In this document: in pieces, positions 63,871-64,000 of the stretch | How the letters are laid out: each line of letters opens with the position of its first letter | Position numbering within the stretch: position 1 is the first letter of the stretch | Notes under the pieces: generated by a model | The model's database searches: none | Told to the model about the DNA's origin: nothing | Seen by the model: the letters and a program-made list of their open reading frames with translations, nothing else | Assembly (NCBI RefSeq): GCF_050947875.1 | Contig: NW_027460291.1 | Location: 26,495,868-26,559,867, forward strand | Reading direction: 5' to 3' | DNA length: 64,000 bases | Source: Dermacentor variabilis | Lineage: Eukaryota > Arthropoda > Arachnida > Ixodida > Ixodidae | Position numbers and translations under genes: made by a program

Positions 63871-64000
63871 AAAGTTATTCGTATAGAGTGTTCGCTGTAA
63901 TATATCGACCGTTAGAGGGAGCAGTCCAAGTGAAACTCAAACAAAAAATTAACGAAACGAAAGTGCAGCAAAATATGCAAATATAATTGAGAGAAATTTT
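63871..64000. other. Window end
   Basis: 130 bases with no identifiable feature. Confidence 0.3.

Overview
The window looks like a heavily transposon-laden stretch of nuclear genome from a hard tick (Ixodida, probably a metastriate genus). No prokaryotic operons or contiguous multi-exon genes are seen. The clues are repeated copies of a tRNA-derived SINE that I recognise as the tick Ruka family, a second tRNA-like repeat, decayed LINEs with and without RNase H, Ty3/gypsy and BEL/Pao elements, a Penelope (GIY-YIG) fragment, PIF/Harbinger-type and foldback elements, and long AT, TC and ATGT microsatellites. The species call comes from memory of these families, not from a search.

Host-gene candidates are few. 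They are a THAP zinc-finger protein or first exon (429-755, +), an unidentified internal exon with clean splice sites (10161-10330, +), a probable last exon of an ionotropic receptor (31942-32239, +), and an intact 313-codon Ser/Arg/Lys-rich reading frame with a polyadenylation signal about 70 nt past its stop (61536-62477, -).

Layout. 0-7 kb: THAP gene; then a minus-strand LINE fused by a deletion to a minus-strand gypsy gag-pol, whose 421-bp LTR lies head to head with a 420-bp relative on the plus strand. 7-13 kb: sparse sequence with minisatellites, an orphan exon and a Penelope 3' end. 13.3-22.5 kb: a large plus-strand Ty3/gypsy element with the unusual order protease-integrase-RT-RNase H (Gmr1-like), broken by an antisense I-type LINE in gag and by a SINE inside RT with a visible target-site duplication. 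22.5-32.3 kb: repeats; a CR1/Jockey-type LINE preceded by three ~330-bp tandem monomers; a BEL/Pao gag relic; a foldback MITE; the receptor exon. 32.3-42.5 kb: AT-rich simple sequence, a decayed gypsy RT-RNase H-integrase, two back-to-back perfect hairpins, a 580-bp Harbinger-like element and a 190-bp MITE. 42.5-49 kb: a composite endonuclease-bearing element with Penelope sequence inside, gypsy RNase H, clustered tRNA-like SINEs and a minus-strand I-type LINE. 49-56.5 kb: a related LINE on the plus strand split by a SINE, a microsatellite and an ~800-bp diverged inverted duplication. 56.5-64 kb: microsatellites, an LTR-like island, an inverted SINE pair, the 313-codon frame and a second copy of the endonuclease-bearing element.

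Nothing here works as a pathway. The genes are mostly selfish elements in successive stages of decay and nesting. The most informative features are the rearranged gypsy lineage, the monomer-promoter LINE, the long inverted repeats (possible small-RNA sources) and the few host exons.
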